The notes under the pieces are model-generated. The model was given only the letters and a program-made list of their open reading frames with translations. It did no database searches and was not told where the DNA came from. A program made the translations under genes and the position numbers. Positions 44,568-53,547 of a stretch of 64,000 bases of DNA are shown one piece after another. Numbering within the stretch: position 1 is the first letter of the stretch; the number at the start of each line of letters is the position of its first letter. Source of the DNA: FEN-1297 sp021817845 (GTDB lineage Bacteria > Bacteroidota > Ignavibacteria > Ignavibacteriales > Ignavibacteriaceae); assembly GCA_021817845.1 (NCBI GenBank), contig JAKAFW010000023.1:1-64000 (forward strand). The letters are read 5' to 3'.

Positions 44568-45629
44568 CTTCTTGTTGTACCACCCAAAATAATACTTCAA
44601 GAAATTAGATATTTTGAAATAATCTCACACTTAGCTTAATATTATTCCTTTACTATTTTTTTACATCTATGCTAACCTATAACATATAGTACGTTCTATG
44701 CATCTTATCTACTAAAGTACTTTTCTATAGCTCGTCCTTTATTCATAAAAAAATATCACTACGAAAACATTCTTAAAGATATTTCAAGACACATACGGCA
44801 ATCCCAGTTCCACAAGAATCACTATGCTAATCATAGTCCTTGGTTAATAGCAACCTGGCTTATGGAATTCAATTCTAGAGGAATATAAACATTAACCTGA
44901 GAGAAGCTTACTCTTCTCTCATCCGCCTTCGGTCTAAAAGCCTTCCAAAAATTCCCTGAGAGCAAATGACCTAAAATAATGGACACTTATTTCATGCTTT
45001 ACTTTCACCGCACATTAAAGGAATTGCGTCAAAAAAGGAAAGAGCATATTTATTTTAATTATTGCACATCATATCAATAACTTAACCCTAAAAAACCATA
45101 CGAAATAGCGTAGGTTTTAGCCCATTTTTTCCTCTCAGAGCCTCGATCTTCCTATCTACCCTACATTTATACCCCTACCCACAAATAAATCCCCCCTCAG
45201 AATCGATTTTCACATAATTCCCATAAATAAAACCTTCAGTTCCTAGTAATCCAATAGATTTTTGACAGAAGCACACTGCGCAGCAGATTTAATTAGATTT
45301 TTACCTTAGCCTCTTAAAAGAATAGCATCCCCTTTTTCTGTTTCCCCTTCGACCTCAAAAAATCCACATCCAAAAAATAGCTGCCCTCGCCACTTGATGC
45401 GGGGCCAAGAAAAGTAACCTTTTTTATTTGTAGTCTGCCGGGAGTAGTTCAAAGAACGAAGACGAGTCTTGAACTGGTGTTTATTCCGATGAAAATCGGT
45501 AGTTTGATTAGAGATAGAATAACTAGATGGGGTAGATGGTATCTTACTGCTAGTAAAGCAACGAGACTAAGGCTAGCGGCTGGAAATTTGCAGCTAGAAA
45601 CCATAGACAAAAATCTGCTTGCAAGTTCA
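44568..45629. other. Gene-free region packed with dispersed repeats
   Basis: No convincing gene in about 1.06 kb. It holds a hairpin GAGAGAAG-N6-CTTCTCTC (44899-44920). Two blocks shared with 16.78-16.90 kb follow (CCTTCGGTCTAAAAGCC at 44926 and CGCACATTAAAGGAATTGCG at 45009). Repeat R1 copy B then runs at about 45088-45330. The frame at 45477-45671 looks like chance. Confidence 0.55.
45088..45330. repeat. Dispersed repeat R1, copy B
   Basis: Bases 45088-45215 match 58101-58228 along about 125 bp, including the hairpin that acts as a terminator there (CCATACG-AAATAG-CGTAGG-TTTT here) and the bases TCAGAATCGATTTTCAC. On the minus strand the homologous peptide is interrupted. The distal part matches copy A at 15.34-15.48 kb. 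Confidence 0.6.
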
Positions 45630-45663
45630 TATACCAAAGTATATGCTTGTATACAAAAGTATA
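45630..45663. promoter_or_regulatory. Two operators before the nucleotidyltransferase-like gene
   Basis: TATACCAAAGTATA (45630-45643) and TATACAAAAGTATA (45650-45663) are two TATAC-N4-GTATA dyads exactly 20 bp apart, the second ending 12 nt before the ATG at 45676. They are likely sites for the winged-helix domain of the following protein. Confidence 0.6.
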
Positions 45664-45675
45664 TAATATAAAACC

Positions 45676-46197
45676 ATGGTAACAAATAGAGCCCTGAACA
45701 AAATATTCCGCACCTGGTCTAACGTTGCAGTGTTGCGCACGTTGCTAAATACAAATACCGGCTTCTCGGGCAATGGAGTTTCTCGCGTAGCCGGAATGAA
45801 TCCAAGATCGGTATTTAAAGCTTTAACATCTCTGGAAGAGCTTGATATAGTAAACAGGGTATTTGGTGGAAGAGATAATATTTTTATCCTTAATCGCAAG
45901 CATTTCCTGGTCCAACAAATTATTCTTAAGATTTATCCGGTAGAATGTAAGTTCCTTGACGAAGTAGTTAGCGCTCTTTCTGCAATATTAAAAAGGCATG
46001 TTTATCGTGCTGTCATTTTCGGAAGAGTAGCCCGGAAAGACGAAAAATCTTCAGCGCTTAATCAACTACGAAGAATAATTGAAGAAAAAACAAAAGTCTC
46101 ATACTTAGGAGAGCTTTATACTTCTTCACAAACCAAGGAAATGTTGAAACGTCTTGATAGATTTCGGAAATGGTCACTAGAAATATTAAATAGATAA
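45676..46197 (+). CDS. wHTH-nucleotidyltransferase fold protein lacking its catalytic DxD
   Basis: A 173-aa protein. Residues 1-85 form a winged helix (SRVAGMNPRSVFKALTSLEEL). Residues about 95-125 begin an MNT-type nucleotidyltransferase (YRAVIFGRVARKDEKSS; usually FGSxARGxxxxxSDIDL). The following SDxD segment with the metal-binding aspartates is missing and the chain goes straight to ALNQLRRIIEEKTKVSYLGE. Comparison with family architecture suggests an internal in-frame deletion of about 15 residues. It is probably a DNA-binding regulator or dead relic rather than an enzyme. Two dyads directly precede it. Confidence 0.65.
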   Translation: MVTNRALNKIFRTWSNVAVLRTLLNTNTGFSGNGVSRVAGMNPRSVFKALTSLEELDIVNRVFGGRDNIFILNRKHFLVQQIILKIYPVECKFLDEVVSALSAILKRHVYRAVIFGRVARKDEKSSALNQLRRIIEEKTKVSYLGELYTSSQTKEMLKRLDRFRKWSLEILNR

Positions 46198-46619
46198 CAA
46201 GAAACATGGAACCTTAATCCAGTAACCAAGGATTCTGTATATAAACATGATAAAATCATTCACTCCTAATATTAGTCTTTCAACCTATACAGTGATAAAA
46301 AATTAATCGAGTTTCTTATAGTTACATTATCTCTTGACATAAAAACTGAAGTACTTTTGAAGTACAAATTGACTCAAAGTTGACCAAAGTGGACGATTTC
46401 CCTGTCGGCGACCAGATGATTCCCCAGGTAAATAGTTAAAAAGTTCACGTCATTCCCCAGTTACAGGTTCATTTGATTCCCCAGTTTCGGGTTCAGATGA
46501 TTCCTCACTTTCAGGTTCACTTTATTCCCCACCCTCTGAAGTAATTATTTATTAAAATCATTTGCATCTTTACTCCTCAAAAAAAAGGAGTAATGGTGTC
46601 ATACAAGAAGGTGGTAACA

Positions 46620-48155
46620 ATGGAATTATCCGAAATAGTAAGAAGAATTAAGGATGGCCAAAGTATAAGTGAAATATCCAGAGCAACAGGACGGGACAGG
46701 AAAACAATAAGAAAATATATCTCCCTTATAAAACAAGAGAATGATCTGCAGTCAGAAGCACTTTCAATGGATAAGTTATTGTCAATTGCCGAGAAGAGCA
46801 GAAGATCTTCGGAACGACAGAACATTTTTGAGCCATATGCTGAAGAGATAAAGGGTTTTCTATCGGACAAGCAGTATAAACTTAAAATTAAATCCATATA
46901 TGAAGTAATCATTAGGAAACACGACATCACAGAAGAAACTAGCCTAAGCAGTTTTAAGCGGTTTCTAAAGTCAAAGAATCTTAGCAAAGAAATCGGTATT
47001 ACCTGCCGGATAGAACAGAAACCTGGGCAGCAGATACAGATCGACTATGGAGAAGTAGGAAAGATGTTCAATCCGCTAACCGGGAGAAGATCTGTTGTTT
47101 ACGCCTTTATCGGCACACTATGTTCATCCCGCCATAAGTTCGCAGAGTTTGTCTTCAGTCAGGATCAGAAAAGTTTTGTATCATCACACATAAGGATGTT
47201 CCGGTTCTTTGGAGGAGTAACAAAATCTCTGGCAACGGATAATCTTAAATCCGCAGTAATAAAACCAGACCTCTATGATCCTAAGATAAACCGAAGCTAT
47301 GCAGAAATGGCAGAACATTATGGCGTATTTATAAATCCCTGCCGTCCCGGAAAACCAAAGGACAAAGGAAAAGTAGAGCGGGATGTTCCAACCATAAGAG
47401 AAGAGTTTAAGAAAATGCAGATTCTTTCGCCCTCTATCAGTTGTCATGAGGCAAATCAGAAGATCAGGCAATGGCTTGTAGAGGAATATGGACAAAGGAA
47501 ACATGGAACGACACAACACAAACCGATAGAGTTTTTCCAGGAAGTTGAGCTGCCCTGTTTACTACAACTGCCTGAACAGGACTATGAGATATCGGAGTGG
47601 AAACAAGCCAAAGTGCATCCTGACTGTTTTATCCAGGTTAATAAGAAATCCTACAGTGTACCTTACCAATATGTTGGAAAAACATTATTTGTAAAGGTTA
47701 AACTGAGAACAGTAGAGATTTACTACAACGAAGAACTCATTAAACAGCACATTATCCCAAAGAACAACCGTCAGACTGACTATGCCGATTTCCCGGAGAA
47801 CATACAAAAAGTCTTGGACGGCACATTGCCTGCTTATCTGATACGGCAGGCAGAAATAATAGGAGGCAGGAATTTTAAGGCTCTTATTGAAAAGATACTT
47901 ACGGCTCACTTATTTATGAACATGAGGCGGGCACAGTCAATAATAGCCAGAGCTAAAAAATACAGCAGTGATGTTGTCGGGGAAGCTGTCTTGATAGCTT
48001 TGAGAGATCTAACCAGTTATCATCCAAATGACTTTGAGGCAATAATAATAAACCTCCTAAATCAACAGGATGAAACAGCCTGGCAGATGCCCGTATCGGA
48101 TAACACTTTACAGTTTGTCCGTCCCGCGAATTATTTTATAAACAACAAGGAATAA
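46620..48155 (+). CDS. istA: IS21-family transposase IstA
   Basis: About 511 aa from ATG 46620 (MELSEIVRRIKDGQ), preferred because AAGGTGG lies 6 nt upstream; ATG 46593 is too close to its GGAG. The N-terminal helix-turn-helix is SISEISRATGRDRKTIRKYI. The catalytic acids lie in IQIDYGEVGK, LATDNLKSAVIKP and KGKVERDVPTIREEF. A C-terminal DNA-binding/barrel region follows (HPDCFIQVNKKSYSVPYQYVG). It is roughly half identical to the istA at 1.6-3.2 kb, so the two are separate lineages rather than copies of one event. istB follows after 13 nt. Confidence 0.93.
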   Translation: MELSEIVRRIKDGQSISEISRATGRDRKTIRKYISLIKQENDLQSEALSMDKLLSIAEKSRRSSERQNIFEPYAEEIKGFLSDKQYKLKIKSIYEVIIRKHDITEETSLSSFKRFLKSKNLSKEIGITCRIEQKPGQQIQIDYGEVGKMFNPLTGRRSVVYAFIGTLCSSRHKFAEFVFSQDQKSFVSSHIRMFRFFGGVTKSLATDNLKSAVIKPDLYDPKINRSYAEMAEHYGVFINPCRPGKPKDKGKVERDVPTIREEFKKMQILSPSISCHEANQKIRQWLVEEYGQRKHGTTQHKPIEFFQEVELPCLLQLPEQDYEISEWKQAKVHPDCFIQVNKKSYSVPYQYVGKTLFVKVKLRTVEIYYNEELIKQHIIPKNNRQTDYADFPENIQKVLDGTLPAYLIRQAEIIGGRNFKALIEKILTAHLFMNMRRAQSIIARAKKYSSDVVGEAVLIALRDLTSYHPNDFEAIIINLLNQQDETAWQMPVSDNTLQFVRPANYFINNKE

Positions 48156-48168
48156 GGAAAAAACATTT

Positions 48169-48918
48169 ATGTCTAATTACGCACAAATCAAAGAACAGCT
48201 TAGTAATCTGAAACTTACAGGAATAATAGACACTCTTGAACAAAGAATAAAGCAGGCAGAAGAAGGTCAGTTTGCCTATACTGAGGTTTTATCTCTTCTT
48301 TTAGATGATGAACTTGAGCTTAGAAGAAATAGAAAAATAGAGCGTCTTCTAAGCAGAGCAGGGCTCAAGGGGAACCAGACTCTGGAGAATTTTGACTTCA
48401 GAGCCAATGCTTCAATAAATGCAGTTCAGATAAGAGAACTTGCTACGTTAAGGTTTATCGAAAAAGCGGAGAATATTTTTTTCGTAGGAGCTACAGGAGT
48501 CGGGAAAACTCACATTACGAGGGCTATTGCTCACCTAGCATGCAGAAAAAATTACAAGGTATCCTTTTATAGTTTTGCAAATCTGATCTCAGAACTGGTA
48601 AGGACGGAATCGACAAACAAAGTTAACTCTCTGCTCAGAACTCTTATTAAAGCAGACCTGTTAGTTATTGATGACTTTGCATTTAAGAAAATATCACCCC
48701 AGCTATCAGAATATCTTTATACCATTGTAGATGAACGCTATCAGCAGAGGTCAATGATTTTCACTTCTAACAGAGTAATCAGTGACTGGATTGGAATCTT
48801 TCCAGACCCCGTAATGGCTAACGCCATTATGGACAGGATAGCACATAACTCACATCAAATTACGGTCAAAGGGGAATCGTATAGGAAGAAAAACAGCATC
48901 AAAAAACAAAACGCTTAG
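48169..48918 (+). CDS. istB: IS21-family helper ATPase IstB
   Basis: A 249-aa DnaC-like AAA+ protein that organises target DNA for IstA. The N-terminal helical domain is MSNYAQIKEQLSNLKLTGI. Walker A is GATGVGKTHITRAI, followed by the Walker B LLVIDDFAF and the sensor SMIFTSNRVISDW. Full length, and therefore a reference for the broken istB at 1.3-1.6 kb. The right terminal repeats begin about 45 nt after the stop. Confidence 0.93.
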   Translation: MSNYAQIKEQLSNLKLTGIIDTLEQRIKQAEEGQFAYTEVLSLLLDDELELRRNRKIERLLSRAGLKGNQTLENFDFRANASINAVQIRELATLRFIEKAENIFFVGATGVGKTHITRAIAHLACRKNYKVSFYSFANLISELVRTESTNKVNSLLRTLIKADLLVIDDFAFKKISPQLSEYLYTIVDERYQQRSMIFTSNRVISDWIGIFPDPVMANAIMDRIAHNSHQITVKGESYRKKNSIKKQNA

Positions 48919-49073
48919 GAGGCATTTTTATTGGAAAAATAAAATCGGTATTTTAGTATTTAGGGTGGGGAATAATGTGAACCCAACCCTGGGGAATTAG
49001 ATGGTTTTTGACAGATTTCCCTATGGCTGGACAAAAAACAACCTCCAAAATTTCACGATTTTGAAGGTTTTAG

Positions 49074-49116
49074 TGCACCCTGCGGGACTCGAACCCGCGA
49101 CCTGCTGATTAAGAGT
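49074..49116 (-). tRNA. 3' half of a tRNA-Lys(CTT) gene, an attachment-site remnant
   Basis: On the minus strand the sequence folds as a T-arm (GCGGG-TTCGAGT-CCCGC), a 3' acceptor strand AGGGTGC plus discriminator A, and a variable loop AGGTC. The anticodon loop CTCTTAA has anticodon CTT. Homology to a tRNA stops after nucleotide 31, where AATAAGG replaces the expected stem. A tRNA 3' half beside an integrase gene is the classic scar of integration. The intact tRNA should lie at the other end of the element, to the right and outside the window. CCA is not encoded. Confidence 0.8.
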
Positions 49117-49205
49117 AATAAGGATTCTATGCCTTTTTACGTTGTAAATTGAGTTTTTTGGAGTAACTCCATACATAGTCCATACAGGCGAAAGGAGTTA
49201 TTAAA

Positions 49206-50222
49206 ATGTATCTAACAAAAAACAACAAGTCGCCTTTTTACCAGATTGTTTATTTTCCTGATGGTAAGCGCACTACCGTTTCCACAAAAACAACCAACCT
49301 TCAAGAAGCCTACAAGTTCATGGCAAACTTTCAAATCCCATCTCAAGAACAAAAGCAGCATATCAAAAACATCATGCTATCAAAATTCCGTGATGAGTAT
49401 GTCGAATATACAAAAGCCACAAAATCAAAAAGCTATCTATCCTCAGTTAATCTCTCATTCAAATTACTAATAGATTTCACAGGTGATGTTTTACTTAACC
49501 GTCTAGATGTCCGAACACTCGATAAATTTATTATAAACACATTTGCAAGAACCCAGAGAGGAGCTAGTCTTTATTATCGTACCTTAAAAGCAGCCTTTAG
49601 TAAAGCTATTACTTGGGATTATCTTTCAGAAAATCCGTTAAAGAAAATCAAGGTTCCAAAAATTGCAAAATCATTTCCAATTTTTATATCCTTATCAGAA
49701 CTTCAGATCATTCTTAGTAATACTAAAGCGGATTATCTAAAGAATCTTTTTACTACCGCCTTTTATACCGGGATGAGATTAGGAGAATTGCTTAACATGA
49801 AATGGAACTGGATAGACTTTCAACAAAATATTATTAAAGTTCAGTGCTCGGATACATTCACAACCAAAAGTAAAAAGGAAAGAATTATTCCAATTAGTTC
49901 AACTCTTAGAATTCTTTTAACAAATCAATTTCCCAAGGTGATTGATTTAGATAAAAATAATTTTGTCTTTACCAGGGTAAGCGGTATTAAACTCAATGAA
50001 GATTTTATTAGTAAACAATTTAAAAAATCCGTTCGTGCAGCCGGCATGGATGATAAAATTCATTTCCACACATTACGTCATTCATTCGCTTCTATGTTAG
50101 TACAACGTGGGGTTTCTCTTTATGTAGTGAAAGAATTATTAGGTCATGAAGATTTAAGCACTACTCAAATTTATTCCCATTTGCAAAAACAAAATTTGAT
50201 GGATGCGGTTAATTTGCTTTAG
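49206..50222 (+). CDS. Tyrosine integrase next to the tRNA fragment
   Basis: A 338-aa site-specific recombinase. The N-terminus (MYLTKNNKSPFYQIVYF) is a small arm-type domain. The core-binding domain is at about 55-160 and the catalytic domain at about 165-338. The catalytic residues are R in FYTGMRLGELL, K in TKSKKERIIPI, HxLR in HFHTLRHSFASML, the second H in LLGHEDLSTTQIYSHL, and the final Y within that block. It lies 90 bp from the tRNA-Lys half and therefore probably catalysed integration of the island to its right. AAAGGAG precedes the ATG. Confidence 0.92.
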   Translation: MYLTKNNKSPFYQIVYFPDGKRTTVSTKTTNLQEAYKFMANFQIPSQEQKQHIKNIMLSKFRDEYVEYTKATKSKSYLSSVNLSFKLLIDFTGDVLLNRLDVRTLDKFIINTFARTQRGASLYYRTLKAAFSKAITWDYLSENPLKKIKVPKIAKSFPIFISLSELQIILSNTKADYLKNLFTTAFYTGMRLGELLNMKWNWIDFQQNIIKVQCSDTFTTKSKKERIIPISSTLRILLTNQFPKVIDLDKNNFVFTRVSGIKLNEDFISKQFKKSVRAAGMDDKIHFHTLRHSFASMLVQRGVSLYVVKELLGHEDLSTTQIYSHLQKQNLMDAVNLL

Positions 50223-50228
50223 TCATTA

Positions 50229-51086
50229 TTAATTGTACAATTCTTGAATTTGTTCAGCAAGCTCTAAAACCATATTCCGCAGATCTTCAGGCGCAAGTAC
50301 CCTCACTTCATTGCCGCGCCCTGTTATCCATCTTGCTAATTCTTCTAATGAGTTAATCTCAAGCTCAATAATATATGAACCATTTTCTTTTTGAGTTACT
50401 TTTTGATTTTTCATTAACAGAGGGACAGTTCCGCCTACATTCCAGTAGCTGCTAAATTCTAATTTTACTTTATAACATTTTTCATCTATCCATGTGCCGA
50501 ATGAATTGCTTAATAAATCCTGATATAAGTCTATCTTTGGCGCTTCAAATATTTTATCAGTTAACATAACAGCATGAATTTTCGATAATAAAAATTGCTT
50601 TATCTCTCCATCGTTACGCCCTAACATCCTCCAATTATTTTCTCTTTGATAAATCAACAATGGTTCTACAGTTTTGTTTACCGGATTAGATTTATCATTC
50701 TTTTTATATTCAATCTCAACGACAAGATTACCTTTGATACTTTTCCATAATGACGTTAGCATAACAATTGATTTCTCTTTTTGAGCATCTGCTAAAAAGT
50801 GAGTTGCATTATCGTGCGAAATATCCATGTTATTAACAAGCATATATTCACTAATTAACTCTTTTATTTTTCCAATGGTAATGTTATTCGTGATTTCAAT
50901 TCCTCTTCCTTTGATCGCATGGATATCTATCCCTCTTTCCCTTATATCCTTTAAATCCCTTTTAATTGTAGCCGAATTACAATCATACTTTAGTTCCAAA
51001 TCAACTATTTTGTTTTTACCTGGCTCGCTTATTACTGAGCTGATAATTTCAATCTGTCTTTTGATCTTTTCTCTGATATCCGACAA
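50229..51086 (-). CDS. WYL-domain transcriptional regulator (HTH-WYL)
   Basis: A 285-aa regulator. An N-terminal helix-turn-helix (residues about 8-60, CNSATIKRDLKDIRERGIDI) is followed by a WYL domain (about 120-200): LVVEIEYKKND and NNWRMLGRNDGEIKQFLLSK. A C-terminal WCX-type extension ends with ITGRGNEVRVLAPEDLR. WYL regulators of the BrxR/CapW type repress phage-defence operons until infection. This one is divergent from a WG-repeat/AAA+/small-protein trio, which suggests that the trio is its regulon. It ends 7 nt after the integrase, convergently. Confidence 0.85.
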   Translation of the reverse strand: MSDIREKIKRQIEIISSVISEPGKNKIVDLELKYDCNSATIKRDLKDIRERGIDIHAIKGRGIEITNNITIGKIKELISEYMLVNNMDISHDNATHFLADAQKEKSIVMLTSLWKSIKGNLVVEIEYKKNDKSNPVNKTVEPLLIYQRENNWRMLGRNDGEIKQFLLSKIHAVMLTDKIFEAPKIDLYQDLLSNSFGTWIDEKCYKVKLEFSSYWNVGGTVPLLMKNQKVTQKENGSYIIELEINSLEELARWITGRGNEVRVLAPEDLRNMVLELAEQIQELYN

Positions 51087-51141
51087 TTCTGACTCCTCTT
51101 TTTAAATAATAATTAAATCCTCACTGTTAAAAATAAAAAAG

Positions 51142-51154
51142 ATCATTCAATGAT
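51142..51154. promoter_or_regulatory. Dyad in the divergent WYL/WG promoter region
   Basis: ATCATT-C-AATGAT is a perfect 6-1-6 inverted repeat between the WYL regulator (starts at 51086 on the minus strand) and the trio (starts at 51255). It is a candidate operator for the regulator. Confidence 0.4.
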
Positions 51155-51254
51155 TCTCATAACTTGTAGATTGCCGTTTAAGTTTGCAATATAAAAATAT
51201 TGAACCTGACACATCATAATTAATTCCAGGTAATCAAGCAATAAATAAAACTAT

Positions 51255-52280
51255 ATGACAATGATTTCAGAAATATATGGCGACTACATAGATGGATCTT
51301 CTATTGTTTATCGAAAGAAAGGTCTGTTCCTTGAAAAGGGTTTATCGTTGGATAACGGATTGAACATATTTTTGAGCTCTAAATATTTCGGTGATTACTA
51401 TTGTGGTTTGGCTCCAGTTGAATTCGATCATTCATTTGGATATTTGAAAAGAGATGGAACTCCTGCATTTGATTTCCTATATAAAATCGGCGATGACTTC
51501 AAAGAAGACCGGGCATTCGTATCCGATAATAATTACTTGTTTCTCATCGATATTTTCGGCAACCAAATTAAACAATTTAAACTCTCGTTTACTGCAAATC
51601 AATTCAGCAATGGTTTAGCCCGTATTTCATTACTTAATAATAATGGTAATCTAAAGACTGATGGCTTCATAGATAAGGATGGCAGATATGTGGTACCATG
51701 CATTGCCGAATATATGATTGAAGATCCCTTAGACTTAATTGATGATAATGACGATTATTCGGATGGACTTATTAGGATTAAACAAAACGGCAAATATGGT
51801 TTTATTGATGAAAATATTTCTGTCAGAATCCCATTCGTGTATGATTGGGCTTCTAAATTTGTAAGTGGTACTGCCGCTGTAAAAAAGGATAACAAATTCG
51901 GATTTATAAATACTCATAACGAAATAGTTGTTCCTTTAAGCTTTGATTCTGCAAAATGCTTTTCTGAAGGATTAGCACCTGTCTGCAAGTCCGAAAAATG
52001 GGGCATGATAAATTCATTTGGTCAAACCTGCATAGATTACAAATATTCAAATTTGGGTAAAATGATAAATGGAAAAATTCCTGCTTTATTCAATAATCTT
52101 TGGGGAATGATTAACGCTGAAGGACAAACAATTACGCCTTTTAAATATGACAAGATTGACTATTTCCACGAAGGTCTTTGCAAAGTAGTCTATAAAAAAC
52201 GCAACGGAATAATAAATAGTACAGGAACCGCTTTAATAGGTAGTTTATTGTATGGCAACGAATATAATCTTGTAAATTAA
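51255..52280 (+). CDS. WG-repeat protein
   Basis: A 341-aa protein made of about seven WG/KWG repeats, each with a glycine-phenylalanine or tryptophan-glycine core: KYGFIDENISVRIPFVYDWA, KFGFINTHNEIVVPLSFDSA, KWGMINSFGQTCIDYKYSN and LWGMINAEGQTITPFKYDK. Such repeats form beta-propeller-like interaction surfaces. No enzymatic domain is visible. It is the first gene of the trio regulated presumably by the divergent WYL protein and is followed after 13 nt by the AAA+ gene; a sensor or scaffold role is inferred. Confidence 0.8.
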   Translation: MTMISEIYGDYIDGSSIVYRKKGLFLEKGLSLDNGLNIFLSSKYFGDYYCGLAPVEFDHSFGYLKRDGTPAFDFLYKIGDDFKEDRAFVSDNNYLFLIDIFGNQIKQFKLSFTANQFSNGLARISLLNNNGNLKTDGFIDKDGRYVVPCIAEYMIEDPLDLIDDNDDYSDGLIRIKQNGKYGFIDENISVRIPFVYDWASKFVSGTAAVKKDNKFGFINTHNEIVVPLSFDSAKCFSEGLAPVCKSEKWGMINSFGQTCIDYKYSNLGKMINGKIPALFNNLWGMINAEGQTITPFKYDKIDYFHEGLCKVVYKKRNGIINSTGTALIGSLLYGNEYNLVN

Positions 52281-52293
52281 AAAGAAAATAAAT

Positions 52294-53535
52294 ATGGATG
52301 CATTACATAATAATTTGATAGATGATTATAGAAACAATTCTGTCTGCGATAGTATATTCAATGATTTTATGATTTCACTTATGAAAAACTATTTATACCG
52401 TATTTATATAAATCAATTAAAAAAAGACAATTTAGTCATTGTAAAAATGCTTTCTATTAGATCTCAGTCTAAGCCAATACCACGCTTACCAATTGTTAAT
52501 TATGACTCAACTAATAATAATTTCATTTTCCCTGATGACTTGCTAAATTTTTCCGCAGTCTATAACAATGAAGATTATGAAATATGTTTTTCGACTGAAG
52601 CATTGCATTCGGTACCATTTGAGTACTTTAATTCGGTTAGCGTTATCGGGATTAGTAAAAATGCCCGGAACGTTAAATCACTAATTGAGACTATTGAAAA
52701 TGAAGCTATAATAAATTCTGTTTACAAAAACCGGATAATCTCGTTTGATTATCCTGAAGAAGATTCGCCTGTTTTGAAAAGCATCACTTTAGTACAGCCT
52801 CTTAAAACTAAATTAGACGACATTTATATTTCTAGCGAAAAGCGGGTACAAGTCGAAAGATTTATTTATACTGTAAATAATTTTGATAAAAATAAAATAC
52901 ACTTAAGATATTTATTAAGCGGTCCTCCTGGAACAGGTAAAACACAACTAATAAATTCAATTATAAACGAAGTTATTAATAATATTACAATTGTAATTGC
53001 TAGCGGCGCCGACAAACACATTAACGATGCTCTAAGCATCTGTTCAACATTTAATAAATGCCTGCTCGTTATTGACGATATAGATTTTGCTGTTGCAGAT
53101 AGAGAATTGAATGTAGATAAAAGCCAGCTTGGGTATTTCCTTCAGCAACTCGATGGATTTATGCCCAATAATATTTTTATCCTCGCATCCACTAACGACA
53201 AGACATTGGTAGATAAGGCTGCTTCCAGGCCCGGGAGATTTGATTTAATTTTAGACGTAAGTGAAATTAATTCTCAAAATTATCTTGCTCTTATAAAACG
53301 GGAAACAAAAGACAACGAAATTATAAACCTATTTGATACCGGTATTCTTGAAGATTTCAAAAGCAAGAGAGTAACAGGTGCTTTTATTGTTAATTTAATC
53401 AAACAGCTTAAAAGCCAAAAGAAAATGAATGGTTCAATATTAAAAGAAGAATTAATTGATTTTATAAGCCTGGCGCATAGTGGCTATTACGGAAATAATT
53501 CTGAATACCTATTTAAATCATTCGGTTTCCAATAA
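52294..53535 (+). CDS. AAA+ ATPase of the WYL-linked trio
   Basis: A 413-aa protein with a ~200-residue N-terminal region (no recognised domain) and a classical AAA+ module. It has Walker A SGPPGTGKTQLI (about 209), Walker B CLLVIDDIDFAV (about 257), sensor 1 FILASTNDKTLV and the arginine-finger region AASRPGRFDLIL (about 310). It resembles the single-AAA ATPases related to Bcs1/spastin and Vps4-like defence ATPases. A remodelling or sensing role with the WG protein is likely. The next gene starts 12 nt downstream. Confidence 0.85.
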   Translation: MDALHNNLIDDYRNNSVCDSIFNDFMISLMKNYLYRIYINQLKKDNLVIVKMLSIRSQSKPIPRLPIVNYDSTNNNFIFPDDLLNFSAVYNNEDYEICFSTEALHSVPFEYFNSVSVIGISKNARNVKSLIETIENEAIINSVYKNRIISFDYPEEDSPVLKSITLVQPLKTKLDDIYISSEKRVQVERFIYTVNNFDKNKIHLRYLLSGPPGTGKTQLINSIINEVINNITIVIASGADKHINDALSICSTFNKCLLVIDDIDFAVADRELNVDKSQLGYFLQQLDGFMPNNIFILASTNDKTLVDKAASRPGRFDLILDVSEINSQNYLALIKRETKDNEIINLFDTGILEDFKSKRVTGAFIVNLIKQLKSQKKMNGSILKEELIDFISLAHSGYYGNNSEYLFKSFGFQ

Positions 53536-53547
53536 GGGGTTTAATTT

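Larger units (their letters stand above)
46403..49013 (+). mobile_element. Complete IS21-family insertion sequence
   Basis: The element runs from TGTCGGCG at 46403 to the GACA ending at 49013 (2611 bp). The direct repeat GATTTCCC flanks it perfectly at 46395-46402 and 49014-49021, an 8-bp target duplication as expected for IS21. Several ATTCCCCA-containing repeats sit at the left end (46418-46537). Two inverted copies at the right end include a 22-bp block (48962-48983) matching 46514-46535 with one mismatch. istA and istB are intact, so it may still be mobile. It landed about 50 bp from the tRNA-Lys fragment. Confidence 0.9.

Noticed and set aside
45477..45671. A 64-codon frame before the nucleotidyltransferase-like gene, starting at GTG
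   Set aside because: Composition is arbitrary, the frame runs into the operator dyads, and no family resemblance is visible; it is probably chance within repeat-rich DNA.
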